64,000 nt of DNA from Diphasiastrum complanatum (Eukaryota > Streptophyta > Lycopodiopsida > Lycopodiales > Lycopodiaceae). The translations under genes were made by a program, and so were the position numbers. The notes under the pieces are model-generated. The model saw nothing but the letters and a program-made list of their open reading frames with translations, was not told the DNA's origin and did not search any database. Location: assembly GCA_029204225.1 (NCBI GenBank), contig CM055094.1:31365427-31429426 (forward strand), in the 5' to 3' direction. The stretch's first letter is position 1, and each line of letters opens with the position of its first letter. Shown piece after piece: positions 1 through 11,034 of this stretch.

Positions 1-196
1 AGTGTCATTCCGCCAACGAGCGAGACACTGATGATCTCACTCTAAAAATTAAACTTATAATACAATTGCTCTAATTTCATGTATCTCCTTGTCTTGTGTC
101 ATCTATCTTGATTGCTAGAATAGAATGTGTTTTGTGGTGTGCATTTGCGTGTCTAGGTTCCTGTGAAGCTTCCACGCAAAAGAAAATTCAAAAACA
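1..196 (+). repeat. Copia element 1, left LTR (3' part, cut by window start)
   Basis: This stretch matches 2430-2619 almost base for base, including the shared AGTGTCATTCCGCC start and the shared TTCCACGCAAAAGAAAATTC end. It is the 3' portion of the 5' LTR of an element whose 3' LTR is at 1893-2619. It ends in CA at 195-196. No TGGTATCAGAGC primer-binding site follows; the sequence runs straight into mid-gag, so the leader and gag start have been deleted. Confidence 0.85.
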
Positions 197-1892
197 GAAG
201 TATGAAGTGAGGACTGCAGCTTCAGTCATGCACCTTCACAATCAGCTGCAATCCATACGATGGGATGGCAACCAGTTGGATCAGCACGTTGAGAAGATCA
301 GAACGATCTTCGCTCAGCTCCCTGCATCAGGATAGGAGCACCAGGTCCCAGCACCACAGCAGTTGATGTACTTCATGAAATCTCTACTGACGTCCTATCA
401 GCCACTGAGAATGCTCATACTGAGTCTACCATATATGACATTCGATAAAGTAGTCAGTCTCATCGTTGATGAGAGACTGATGAGGGATGAAGGAGAGAGA
501 AGTAGTGATCAAGAGAAGGCTCTCTTCACGAAAGGAAAGAAGAAGAACAAGAACAAGCCAAGATTCTAAAAGACGAAGTCCTCGAATCAACAATCTTCTT
601 CATGTGATCACTGCCACAAACCAGGCCTACAACCAACAAATGCTGGTTCAATCCAGCAATACCTTGCATGCACTACAAGAAGAAGGGGCATTCTGCGTAC
701 GATTGAAGATCCAACCCAAAAAGAAAGAACAAAACTGAAAAGGCTAATGTTGCAGAGTCATCCAAGGATGCTGATAGAGGTGACGAAGCCTTCACGATAC
801 TCGATGAAGCTTTAACGAGCTACACTGAACACGACTGCGATATAGTCATTGATTCAGGAGCAACATCACACATCAACTGCAACAAGAAGATCTTGATCGA
901 CTTCAGAGAGCTAAAAAACAACAAAGATTCTAGGTGATGGGAGCAGACACGATGTCAAAGGCATCGACACTCTACAGTTGCGAACACTATCAGGCCAAGC
1001 AGAGCTGCTAGGAGCACTCTATGTGCCCTCACTCAGAAAAGATCTAATATCTGTTTCCAAGATGGTAGATCTTGGCATTCGAGTTTTGTTTGACGGCAAC
1101 ACATGTCGTATGATCGAAAAAACAACAAACAAGTTGTTGACGGCTAGATGCAGAGAAGGAAATCTCTACCAGGCCAAGATAATCAACAACTCTGATTGCA
1201 TATGGGTATACAAGAAAAAGATGAAATCAGATGGTACCATTGGCCGCTACAAGCAAGGCTTGTCGCGAAGGGCTACACGTAGAGATATGGTGTTGATTAT
1301 TTCGACACATATTCGCCGATGGTCAAGATGACAAGCATACGACCTCTCCTTGCATACGCCACACAGCACAATCTAAAAATTCACCAGTTCTCCACGGAGA
1401 TCTAGAGGAGGAAATCTTCATGAAGCAGCTTGAAGGTTTTGAAGACCCCGACAATCGACAATATGTCTGTCGGTTGCAAAGATGCATCTATGGTCTAAAG
1501 CATACATCAGAGCTTGGTATAAGAAGCTCGATGGTCTTCTGAAGAGTTTAGACTTCAATCCTATACAACCAGACTATAATGTCTACATAAAAAGAGTATT
1601 TTTTTTTGACGCTGACTATCTTCGTGGATGATTTCCTAATGATTGTTGATGGACTCTTAGAGTGCCATCTATCTGTCTTAGGATCTTGTCTTCCATTAAA
1701 AAACAAAACACATAGCTCTAAAGTAACATCACATTAAAGATTCAATCTCGAAAGGAGAGCTCCAGGTCTAGTATATAAAATCAGAAGACATGATTGCAGA
1801 TCTGCTCATGAAGGCGCTCGACAAGCCACTCTTTGCCAAGCAAAGAAAGACAATTGGATTAAACGTGCAAAGCTGCAAGGTTCAAGAGGGAG
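197..1892 (+). pseudogene. Copia element 1, internally deleted gag-pol relic
   Basis: Broken Ty1/copia polyprotein in several frames. Visible in order are mid-gag (SVMHLHNQLQSIRW, about 225-335), a lysine-rich stretch, a zinc knuckle-like HYKKKGHSAYDC around 675-705, a protease with DSGATSH near 850-870, and the gag-pre-integrase region (YVPSLRKDLISVSKM, about 1020-1065). The sequence then jumps directly into reverse transcriptase (VYKKKMKSDGT, about 1205), later YGLK-like and WYKKLDGLL motifs, and finally the RNase H tail (MIADLLMKALDKPLF, 1790-1835). The integrase core and most of RNase H are missing. A polypurine tract (AAGAGGGAG) lies just before the right LTR. The element cannot be autonomous. 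Confidence 0.85.
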
Positions 1893-2619
1893 TGTTAGAA
1901 ATGGTGAACCCCTACAACTTTGCCGCAACACGAACACGAATCAAAGGTCGAACGATTTGCGAAGGTCAACATCCCTTGACTCGAAGGACGAACGATTTGC
2001 GAATCGTAAACATACCTCCAGGACTGCAAACCGCAAAGGGACGCAAAATGAAAAGATACGAAAGAAACGAAAGCAAATGAAAAAAAAGAAACAAACGAAG
2101 GAAAATCTTTCACGCTGTCAGCTGGCATCTCAACAGGGCTTGGAGTCGTAGACTTCACGCCCAGCTGAAACGAGTGGCAACGACGGAGAGTAATTGATTA
2201 GTTGATTAGCGTTAACTAGTCTTGTGATTCTGCGTTTAGCTATCTTGTAAACTCCACACAGTGGAGATATAAAGTATCCTTTCTGGATCATAAAAATATA
2301 GAAGAAAATAGACATAATTTCTGTAAGAGACAGAGAGAGACGTAGCGAGTAGAGCATAAAAGAAAAATACTAGAAACGTAAGAGTTGTGCATGAAAGTCT
2401 GCCAACGAGCAGAATACAGTGAAAGAGCATAGTGTCATTCCGCCAACGAGCGAGACACTGACGATCTCGCTCTAAACTTATAATACAGTTGCTCTAATTT
2501 CGTGTAACTCCTTGTCTTGTATCATCTGTCTTGATTGCTAGAATAGAATGTGTTCTGTGATGTGCAGTCACGTGTCTAGGTTCCTGTGATGCTTCCACGC
2601 AAAAGAAAATTCAAAGACA
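1893..2619 (+). repeat. Copia element 1, right LTR
   Basis: Begins TGTTAGAA directly after a purine tract and ends in CA. Its last 190 bases match the left LTR at 1-196 with a few substitutions and a small indel. Length is about 727 bp. The spacing between the two copies and the gag-pol remains between them make this a paired LTR rather than a coincidental repeat. Confidence 0.85.
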
Positions 2620-3471
2620 CAAAATCATTCGCAAATACGAAAATGAAAACGACAAAGTTTCGCGAAACCTTGATCAAAAACATAGAACCAATCTTGGAAT
2701 GATTCCAAGATCCATGCTTTTTTAGATTAGATATCTTTTTAGGAGTGTGAAAGTTATAAAAAGTTATCAATCATAGCTTTAGGGGTTTGCTAAATTTTTA
2801 TGTCAAGAATCTTTGTGTAGGAGTTTGATAGGGCCAAAATTGGCAAAGATGGCAAAATGGTCAATTCCACATGTAAAGCCACAATTTGGCCAAAAATAGC
2901 TTATGATGCAAACTTGAGCTAGTTAGGCTTGTAAATAGGCTTGTGACACTTGTGTTAATGTAATTTGATGAGTGATCAAGTCAAAGTGTTGGCAAAGGTC
3001 AAAGGGTCCAATCAAAATTGAGAAATCCTCAATAGAATTGCAAGATGGATACATCACTCATCCAATAGGATTAGAGGGGCTAGGATTAGGAGTCCAATAG
3101 GATGTAGTCATGGATCTCCACAAGTTTTATATGTACTCTCATTACCAATCATAATCTACTTGAGTTTTTGAGTCAAATTTGAGATTTGTCAATTTTGCTT
3201 GTATTGCACTCTCTCTCTACCCGAGACCAAAAGTGGTCTATTCTCTCTCTACCCGATGAGAGGAGCTTGTCTTTACTTAGTTTTTTTCATGAAACACTTC
3301 TCTTATATGTGAAATCACTTTGGTTATCAATCTATGCATCTATCTTTGCCTCTTTGCCTTAGATTTTGATCTAGATCTTGGATTTCAATCTAGTATTGAT
3401 CTAAAGTGCATAAGCTTTGCTTAGGAGATCATTCTCACACATTAGGGCATTCCCACACATGTGAAAATTCA
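2620..3471 (+). repeat. 3' tail and LTR of a diverged copia element (element 7 family)
   Basis: Bases 2690-2745 resemble the last codons and polypurine tract of the element at 54633-60830 (AATCTTGGA...ATCAAGATCAATGC type, then TTTTTAGGAG). The LTR starts TGTGAAAG at 2746 and ends near AAAATTCA at 3471, about 726 bp, the same length as the LTRs at 54633 and 60096. Shared landmarks are the CTCTCTCTACCCGA pair around 3210-3260, CCAATAG motifs at 3062 and 3094, and the ACACATGTGAAAATTCA end. No primer-binding site follows, so it is a 3' LTR of an otherwise lost element. Element 1 seems to have replaced or invaded its body. Confidence 0.65.
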
Positions 3472-3577
3472 CACACTAGACCCAAATGTGGTAAACAAGT
3501 TCTCGTAATTCCAATGATCTAGTTGAAAACCTTTCATTGTAGCTTAGAGATATTTTTTGAAATGATTTATACAAATA

Positions 3578-4406
3578 TTGATTATTTGCAGAAATGAATG
3601 TGTTTGCTTAGAGTTGTCAACCAATGAGGGTTCTCTTGTGGACCTCGCTTCCCTCTTTGCTCTTGGCCTACGCATTAGTGGTGACCCCTCTTCTAGCCTA
3701 GGGGATTGGGAGCCATCCATTGACTCTTCCTACCTTGGCCATCGTGCTACTCACTGTCGTCAGCATCCCTCCCTCCTCCCTGACTTCCTTCAACTCCCAT
3801 TATCACTCCTCCTTGAAAACCCCCCTGCTCTCTAGCATATAAAATTCTTTACTGCCCACTCTCTCCTGATAGGCAAACTTAGATACCTATCACATTCTCA
3901 TCAAGTCCATGTCTCTATTAGCCAAATGGTCTTCTTGAGCATCAGCCTTTGTCTGGTTTGCCGATTGGAGGACGAAACTGTGGAGCACCCATGTTATTAT
4001 TGTCGTAGGGATCTTTGGGTGGAGTTTGCACATCTAATCAAACATTTGGAAATCCCTCCACCACTTGCGGTCCACACCATCTTGTTGGTTGACTCACAAC
4101 TCAGGGACTTTTTGGCATGTGTGTAGGCTCTCAAAGCTCTGGAAGATACGACAGTGTGGAATCGACAAGTTTTCTATGGATCTACTTCCCCTCTCTCCAT
4201 TGTTACTTGCTTGCAAATTGTATTTTATGAATGCTACTTAGTACTATTGCACTGCCTCCCTACATGGTGTGCACATAGTCCACTATTAGTTAGTCAAGTA
4301 TAATGTACCCTTTAGGGTTTGATTGTCTCGACCTTGTGTTGTTTATCTTATGTACCTATACATTTGTGGACATATATAGTGTCTTCAAGTTTTGCAAAAA
4401 AAAAAG
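3578..4406 (+). pseudogene. Probable LINE 3' remnant with zf-RVT-like zinc motif
   Basis: The segment 3926-4126 encodes CLVCRLEDETVEHPCYYC followed by WVEFAHL. This resembles the CxxC...EHxxxxC...W zinc-binding tail found after reverse transcriptase in plant non-LTR retrotransposons (zf-RVT). Reading continues past a stop for roughly 100 bases. A short A-run (4396-4405) lies downstream, compatible with a LINE tail. The upstream open stretch 3578-3835 is not recognisable. No reverse transcriptase core is present. An alternative is an unrelated zinc-finger host exon. Confidence 0.4.
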
Positions 4407-6942
4407 TTGTTTAATTTATTTGTGTGTCATTTCAAAAGATTAGCAAAGTATATTTTTTGAATACCTAAATCTTACTGTATTTATGTTTTGTAATTTTTTC
4501 TCTAAATGCTAATATTTATTGTAAGCTTATTTTGCGAAAAAAAAAAAAGTATCATAGAATGTTGACAACTTTTGAAATCATATTTTTGCTATAATCTTAA
4601 ATAAATTTTTAGTTAAATCTTAAATTTAGTTATTTAAGCAATTATTCTTAGTAGCAACAAATTGCATGAATTTATATTTTTTAGTTTTCAAGACTTTGAA
4701 CGTATATTGTCTCTCATCACAAACACAAATATAAAACATTTGTAAAATGAAGCATTTAAGAAAAATTAAAATTTGAAATTTAGGTAAATGACAAAAGGTC
4801 ATTAAGGTTTTGTAAAAGACTGATCTCTCTGCCATTTCCCATTTCAAAAGATTGTGTGTTCTTATAAACCCCTTACTTGTGTATAAATTTCATGCATGGA
4901 CTTCTTCAACATCATCGCCTTGTGTCACTTGGTCCTAGCCATTGCATGCAGCCACTATTTTGCTCTTTGACATAATTTTCTTGTGGCACTAATGCCCTTG
5001 CATGTCAATTGTGCTTGTAGCTTGTAGATGTTTTGTTTGTCATTGTCACATGAATTGAACTTTTGCATGGATATTGGATTCTCATTCCTTGCTTAAACTT
5101 TGTTCCTTGACTTTTCAAGATAATTCTCATTGAATCTTTGCCAATAGTCTTTAAGTGGCAATCTTCCTTTCACAATCTAATTCATAGTTAGAATTTCACT
5201 AGATGTTTAGGATGTCTTGCTTTGGCAATTTCAAATCTTTTCTAGTACTTAAATTCTTTTACATCTCTTTGTTGATTCCATAGCGTATCTTTACAAAGGA
5301 ATGGAAATGTTATACAATCGTATAATCCTTCACAGTTGTATGACAACAATTATACTCGATTAGGTGATAGCTTTAGGTGAAAGAACAATATGGATAACAT
5401 ATTTCATATGAAATAATATACTTAACATAAAAGTAATGTGAAAGCAAGCATAGCACACTTCCAATCAAGGTAGCATTTTTTATGCGTAAAATGTTAGGTC
5501 AAACCCAACTTGGGAGTACAAGCATAGTAGACAAGGTTTGAGCCTACAACTAGGCAAACAAGAATTCGTCTCTTATCTTATGCACCCCATTAGAACAAAA
5601 ATAAAAAATGGCTTAATCAAGCCAAGAGAATGAGAAATAAATTAAATTAAATACGTTTTCACTAAAGGGTGGAAAGACCTAGAACTTAAATAAAGACAAG
5701 TCTATACATAGGACTCTTCACATAAATTTACTTAACATGGGCTAGACTTCAAATAATGTGCTCCTTTACCGATGCACACATAACCTAGATGAATATGCTT
5801 GTGATATTTTTCAAATTTGTGTAAGCACATTTATGATTCTTTTTATTGCCCAAATAATTCACTCAATTCATGCCTTATGCTAGTCCTTGGCACAAGGTTT
5901 TAATGCCAAGGTCAAGAATATGCCCATCCAAAGGTGCACGTTAGGTGAGACAATGGCATTGTCACTCTACTAATGTGCACCCTTGTGGGAACATTTTTTT
6001 GCAGTTGCCTATATGAAAGATTCATCATCAAGATACTTTATTATTCAAGTGTATAACTTAGAGACGAGACTTTGTTACTTGATGTTTGTTAAAAGGATAA
6101 CCGATCCTTGCTTTTACTTTCAAAGTCTTCTGTGGAGATCCCTTGCATAAAAGTCGATCTCTAATGCCAAAATATATCCAAGCTTTTTGTAATAAAAACA
6201 AATGTCTATTAGATTTTAAGTACTAAGTTTTTCAAAACCTACACAATTTTCATCCATAATAATCAAGTCTATATAAGGGTTGGAATAGGCCAATGCTTGC
6301 ACATGCTCTAACCTCCACTACAAACCCATTGACATTTGGAGCCTTGTGCTCCTTCCTTGACTTGGCCTTCCTTTGTCATGTAAAGGGTAGATATTGTACA
6401 TACAAAGCTGATTTGATCAGCTTCATTGGCCAAAAATAAATGTTACTCAATATTTCCTCTTAATGAAATTACTTGGACTATTAACTTTTAACAAACATAC
6501 AATTAAGTCAAAGCTCTAACATCCATTATTGTGAATTCATTCAGAGATTTTTCTATATCCATTGGATAATCCATTGGATAAAACTTTCCTATTATATGAG
6601 CATCCTTTAAAATTTTGATGTGTTGAACATTAAAAACTACATTATTAAGAATTGAGTATAGTAGGCTAATAATATACATTGAACAAGTTGTACGCATGTC
6701 CATAAGGTCATGCCAAAATGATACTATAATTCCAGTGGCTTTGTTGTGAATGTTGACATTTTCTTTTTCCGAAAGATTGAAAAAAAATGCAATTTCAACT
6801 TGAACTCACCTTAAAAAAGACATGTCATCTTTCAAAAAATCATCACCACACTTTCTACCAGAACCTAACTGAAAAACTGGAAATAATCGTTGTACCACAC
6901 AGCCTAAGGGCCAAGAAATTAATAAAAGACTGCAAGAGAACA
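4407..6942. other. No gene seen (about 2.5 kb)
   Basis: AT-rich sequence with short open stretches only, none with recognisable composition or motifs. No LTR ends, primer-binding sites or tandem repeats were spotted. Confidence 0.5.
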
Positions 6943-7153
6943 TATTGTGTAGAAACTCAGAAAAGCATTAGGGTTCTTTTGGCCTACATTTTGTAAGGTG
7001 AACAATATTTATAGCTTGTTATTTTTATTTGCTTTGCTCATAACATTATCTTATAAAACTAGATATTATAGGGAAAAGTCAATTGTAGTTAGCTTAATCT
7101 AAACGATCACTTCTCACATTTATCCGAGGCTGTTATTCTGATCCATCATCTTA

Positions 7154-8061
7154 TCAGAACCAGTGATGCTTCTTCTCGCCTGAATATTCCTGTTCCAGGC
7201 GCTCGCTCTTCTTCGCCCCGTGATGCTCGTATAATGCAAAACCTCCAGCACCTACAGCTGTTGCCGCTGCAACCTCCTCTTCGATTCTGTGGCGACCGGC
7301 ATGTGCGGGATCTGCTTTCACTTCATGCCGCTCATACTACATAGAGAAGAATAGTTTTCGTCAAAACAGATGCTGATCTTCTAACAGAATCTATGCCTCA
7401 CTAGTCTTTCTTAAACAAAGATACATAATCTATGAGAAGCTATGCCTCATACCATCGGCGAGAAGTTATTCCCCTGATATAGGAACAAGATTAGATTTTC
7501 TTAAAACGAGATGCATCATCTAACAAAATTAACAAATGCCCCATATACCACAAGTTCTGTTTCAATATGAACTTCTAAAAGGGAGTGAAGATAAGATCAG
7601 ATATAATTTACCAGAGCATAAGCTCCTGATGCAAGTGCACCAAGCTCTCACATGTGTTCTTCCTTTTTGTGTCTATGTTCTTCCTTACGAGCTTCATTTA
7701 AGTGCTCAAGTCTCTGCTCTTCTCTGTAAATCTCCGAAGATTCAGAGTACTGCTGGTGCGGAGGCCTTCCATAACCTTGCTCGTAACCGTATTGAGGGGG
7801 GGGTGCACCATATCCATACGGTTGAGGTGGGGGTGCACCATACCCATACGGTTGTGCATAGGGAGGAGGCTCCGATCCATATGGACCAGCGTTGTAACCA
7901 TAAGGCCGAGCTTCCCCATATCGATTTCCTTCATATTCTTCCTCACGGCGGTGGCGACGCTCATCCTCTTCCTCACGGCGGTATCGATTTTCTTCGTATT
8001 CCTCACGGCGGTACTCATCCTCGTCATGATGGTGGTGTTTATGATGATGATGTTCAGACAT
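7154..8061 (-). pseudogene. ASR (ABA/WDS) stress protein, copy A, broken by a nonsense codon
   Basis: Minus-strand copy of the ASR gene at 28203-29115. Exon 1 runs 8061-7612 and exon 2 runs 7336-7154, with a GT...AG intron between them (7337-7611). The start is MSEHHHH, chosen because ASR proteins begin with a short His-rich segment and because it lies just after a leader-intron acceptor. Codon 138 is TGA (7648-7650) where copy B has GGA (Gly), so translation stops at 137 residues, just before the [13 protein letters not shown] start of the ABA/WDS core. The downstream exon remains open ([14 protein letters not shown]...KKHHWF). The truncated product would keep the His-rich, YRREE and PYGYGAPPP parts but lose the conserved domain. 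It may be expressed as a disordered fragment or be a pseudogene. Confidence 0.85.
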
Positions 8062-8077
8062 TTTGTATGCTATTTGC

Positions 8078-8356
8078 CTGAAATACAACAAAAGCTCATT
8101 GAGGCCAGAAATTACTCCCGAGAATGATAAAGATCTGGCGTAAAGATCTAAAGATAGAAGTCTCTTACCACATCATACATACTAAAAGATTCAAGCAGCA
8201 ACTACATCACAGGCTTCAGATCATCATAAACCTATGAGAATAAAATCAGATCTAAGATCAAAGCAATTAGATCAAGAAACAAGACGAAAAATTTGATTAG
8301 CTTGTAGAATTAAATCAAGAAAGCAAGCGCTCAAATCAAGAATTCAGAAATTAAAC
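8078..8356 (-). other. 5' leader intron of ASR copy A
   Basis: On the minus strand the donor is CCAG|GTTTAATTTC at 8357/8356 and the acceptor is TTTCAG|GCAAATAG at 8078/8077, sixteen bases before the ATG at 8061. The same junctions occur in copy B, where the intron is 588 bp; here it is 279 bp. Confidence 0.65.
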
Positions 8357-8447
8357 CTGGAAGTCCTGCTTGCGATATCCTGGCTGCCGAGAGATCTGAG
8401 ACGACTGATCGCATTCGAGTGCAAACTGAAAGGGTTATCTGCAAGAA

Positions 8448-8453
8448 TATATA
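8448..8453 (-). promoter_or_regulatory. TATA box of ASR copy A
   Basis: TATATA on the minus strand (TTCTATATATTCTTG context), about 90 bp upstream of the leader-intron donor and conserved in copy B at 29811-29816. The position corresponding to copy B's ACGT core (8519-8522) reads ACGC on the plus strand, so the ABRE-like site is lost here. Confidence 0.6.
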
Positions 8454-9227
8454 GAAGACGACGAGATAAGAAAGTTAAGGACAGTCCCAAGAATTAAAGG
8501 AGGTACAGGAATGGCCACACGCTTTTTAAGGGCAGCCCAATATTTGTGAGCCGCGTGAAAAAAGAAGACGAAGACCATCCAAGCCAAATGCAGAGGTATA
8601 TTCCCCTTCTTTTATTATGATCCTTTTACGTAGTCTCGAGTGGGTGACTTTGTGTTTGTTTGGGAGTGTTTGAGGTGGAAAAGGGGCATATTTAGGTAAT
8701 GGAGCATCTTGGAAAAGTGGGATCTCCTACTTTAAGTACTACGAGATGGGCAGGCCCATTTTGTCCTAGAAGCTGCCCTGCAGTGAATTATGGTAAGCTT
8801 GATAGGGCAAGGCAAAATGCAAGGCCGAGCAATATCGAGCACGTCAAAATGCAAGGCCGAGCAATGAAAAAGATATGTTCCATAGCATTATAGGCTAGGG
8901 TAGCAATTCTGGAGGCCATTTTGCTTTTTCTCACAACCATTTTGCATTTTCTAGATATTGCTTCCCCTCGATTGTGCCTTATGAATCTTTCTCAATTATG
9001 GCAAAAAAAAGCCACCTTAGCCTACAACATAAAAGGGAAGGTCACCATTCGAAGGCCTTCCTTTGCATAAAGCACTCCTAAAAAAATTGGTAAAAATAGA
9101 ATATTTGTCTATTTAGATAAGTTCGAGGAACCTTATAGCTCGTAAGGTCCCTTTGCACTTTTTATTTATAGTAAACTTTAATTATGAGATTTTTAAGAGT
9201 CAATTCATTAAATTTATTTTTAGTAAA

Positions 9228-11034
9228 ATTGTTACGTCCATGTCCAATATGAGGGACTCAGAATAATTCTTGACATGGATAGTCGGTTTCTCTAGCGTAT
9301 ATGGTTATTAGTTATGCCTCGTCATTCCAGGCTTGGCCGGTAAAGTAATTAATAATCATATGGAAATCAATGGAATTTTTACTGTTTTTTGTGATTTTTC
9401 ACCTAGAATTCACAAATTTTGCTTGGAATTTATCATTGCTACTGATTTAGTACGTTTTTCATATTGTAATTGTTGTTTTACAGTCATTATTGATTGGATC
9501 TAATGATTGCATGTCAGTTGAAAAGTCAAAATGTTGCTTAGATAGTGATTTTTAGCCAAAAATTGGGGTGTTTGGACTAGAAATGGGCTATGAAAACCAT
9601 AATTGATTGAAATCAGAACTTGTGGTGCTTGCACGTAGTTGGTTTACACGGATTTGGGTCTGATTGCATAGATTTTGGTCAAAATTGGTCAAAAAACATG
9701 GTTTTTTTTTATAGTTTTTGGACTAATTTTGTGTTTTTTCATAAAATTCATGGCCAATAGAGGTGTGATGATGTTGTCCTAAGGCTGTCATGAAGTTTGG
9801 TTAGAATTGGACACCTCAAAAAGTAAAAAAAAAATAGTGTATTTTTGAGGATTTTTGAGCTTGAATAACTCTCAATTGGTGTTTTGAACATGTTGGATCT
9901 TGTTACAAGCTGAAAAATATGATGGATTGCCTCTGTTTCGAGCCATCATGCATCCAATTTGGTTGTGTGAGGCTTAGGCACCATTATGTTGAAATTTTGC
10001 TTATTAAAAGAGTCCAAAAATGCATTTTTTGCATGATCTGAGCTTATGATTGCATGTTGGACCTGGTCTGTAAATGGATTTTTGATGAATCAACCTTGGA
10101 AAAGTGCGCCCTCCTACCTATTTTTTGGAAAGTTACGGCTCGCATGTGTGAAGCCTAGGTGGCAAAGTGACGTGGCAGGTGTCTTGTAGACCTACTCTCC
10201 CTCTGTACTGTGTTTTACGGCGACCAATTTGGTGGAAACTTATGGCTCTCGAAAGTTTGGCAATAGCAAGTGATAGCCTATGGGAATTTGAATTCCTTTT
10301 TTCCATTGCTTAACTATAATTTTGAGAAATTGAGGATTCTAAGGGAAAAGTGATTAGCAAGTCAAATGATCCATTTATGGAACCATCTTTGTTTGCAATT
10401 GGATTCGGATCAAATCCCAGAAAATTGCAAGTGAAAGCAGATGGAAGGTGTTTCATACAGAAATCTAGTAATTTGGATTCTTCTCTATTATAGAGTGTTT
10501 CTTTATAATAACTGAGACAACCAAGAGAATTTTAACCTGTAAAAGTTGAGTTGCAAGATTCTCAGTGAGTTATGTGAGTGACATATGTGGATTATGGATA
10601 TATCTGCCAGATTGTAGCCTATGTTTATGTTTAGGAACATAGTTGGATACGTTGGTTACATACGTCCTAATCTTGTGGATCTGCTATGTGTTTCCTATGT
10701 ACTGAGTTTATATCGTATACTTAAACTAGTCAAGGTGCATAGACATATGAACAAGTAATATTCAAAACAGTTACTTGCAGGTCAATGTCTCTTTTTTTGG
10801 AAAGGATAATTCATTAACTTATTGATGGTTTGGATGAGGATCTAATGTGGTATTGTTCCAGAATATATGAATTTGATACCTGGACATTTGAGATTTCTGA
10901 GTCATTTACAATTGGCTTGAGTAATGGGATTACTCCGATTAGAAGTTAATTGGTTGAATAAGCAGTGTGAAGAGAATTCACCAGAACTATTTATTTTGGT
11001 CTATGTTGCCTATAAGACACATGATTAGCAAACC
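9228..11034. other. No gene seen; AT-rich, possibly leader/LTR of copia element 2
   Basis: No open frame of note. The stretch lies directly upstream of gag remains at 11035 and could contain a decayed 5' LTR, but no LTR pair, TG...CA boundaries or primer-binding site could be identified. Confidence 0.4.

Larger units (their letters stand above)
6943..9227. repeat. Segmental duplication, copy A (ASR locus)
   Basis: Homologous along its length to 28011-30540 in the same orientation. It starts TATTGTGTAGAAACTCAG and ends TTTATTTTTAGTAAA in both copies. It carries the whole ASR transcription unit, its promoter and several hundred bases of flanking DNA. The main length difference is about 300 bp in the 5' leader intron, present in copy B and absent here. 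Confidence 0.9.

Noticed and set aside
7702-8127. Open plus-strand frame of 141 codons opposite ASR copy A, with a match opposite copy B at 28756-29181
   Set aside because: Antisense shadow of the conserved ASR first exon; it spans the leader intron splice site and has no independent support.
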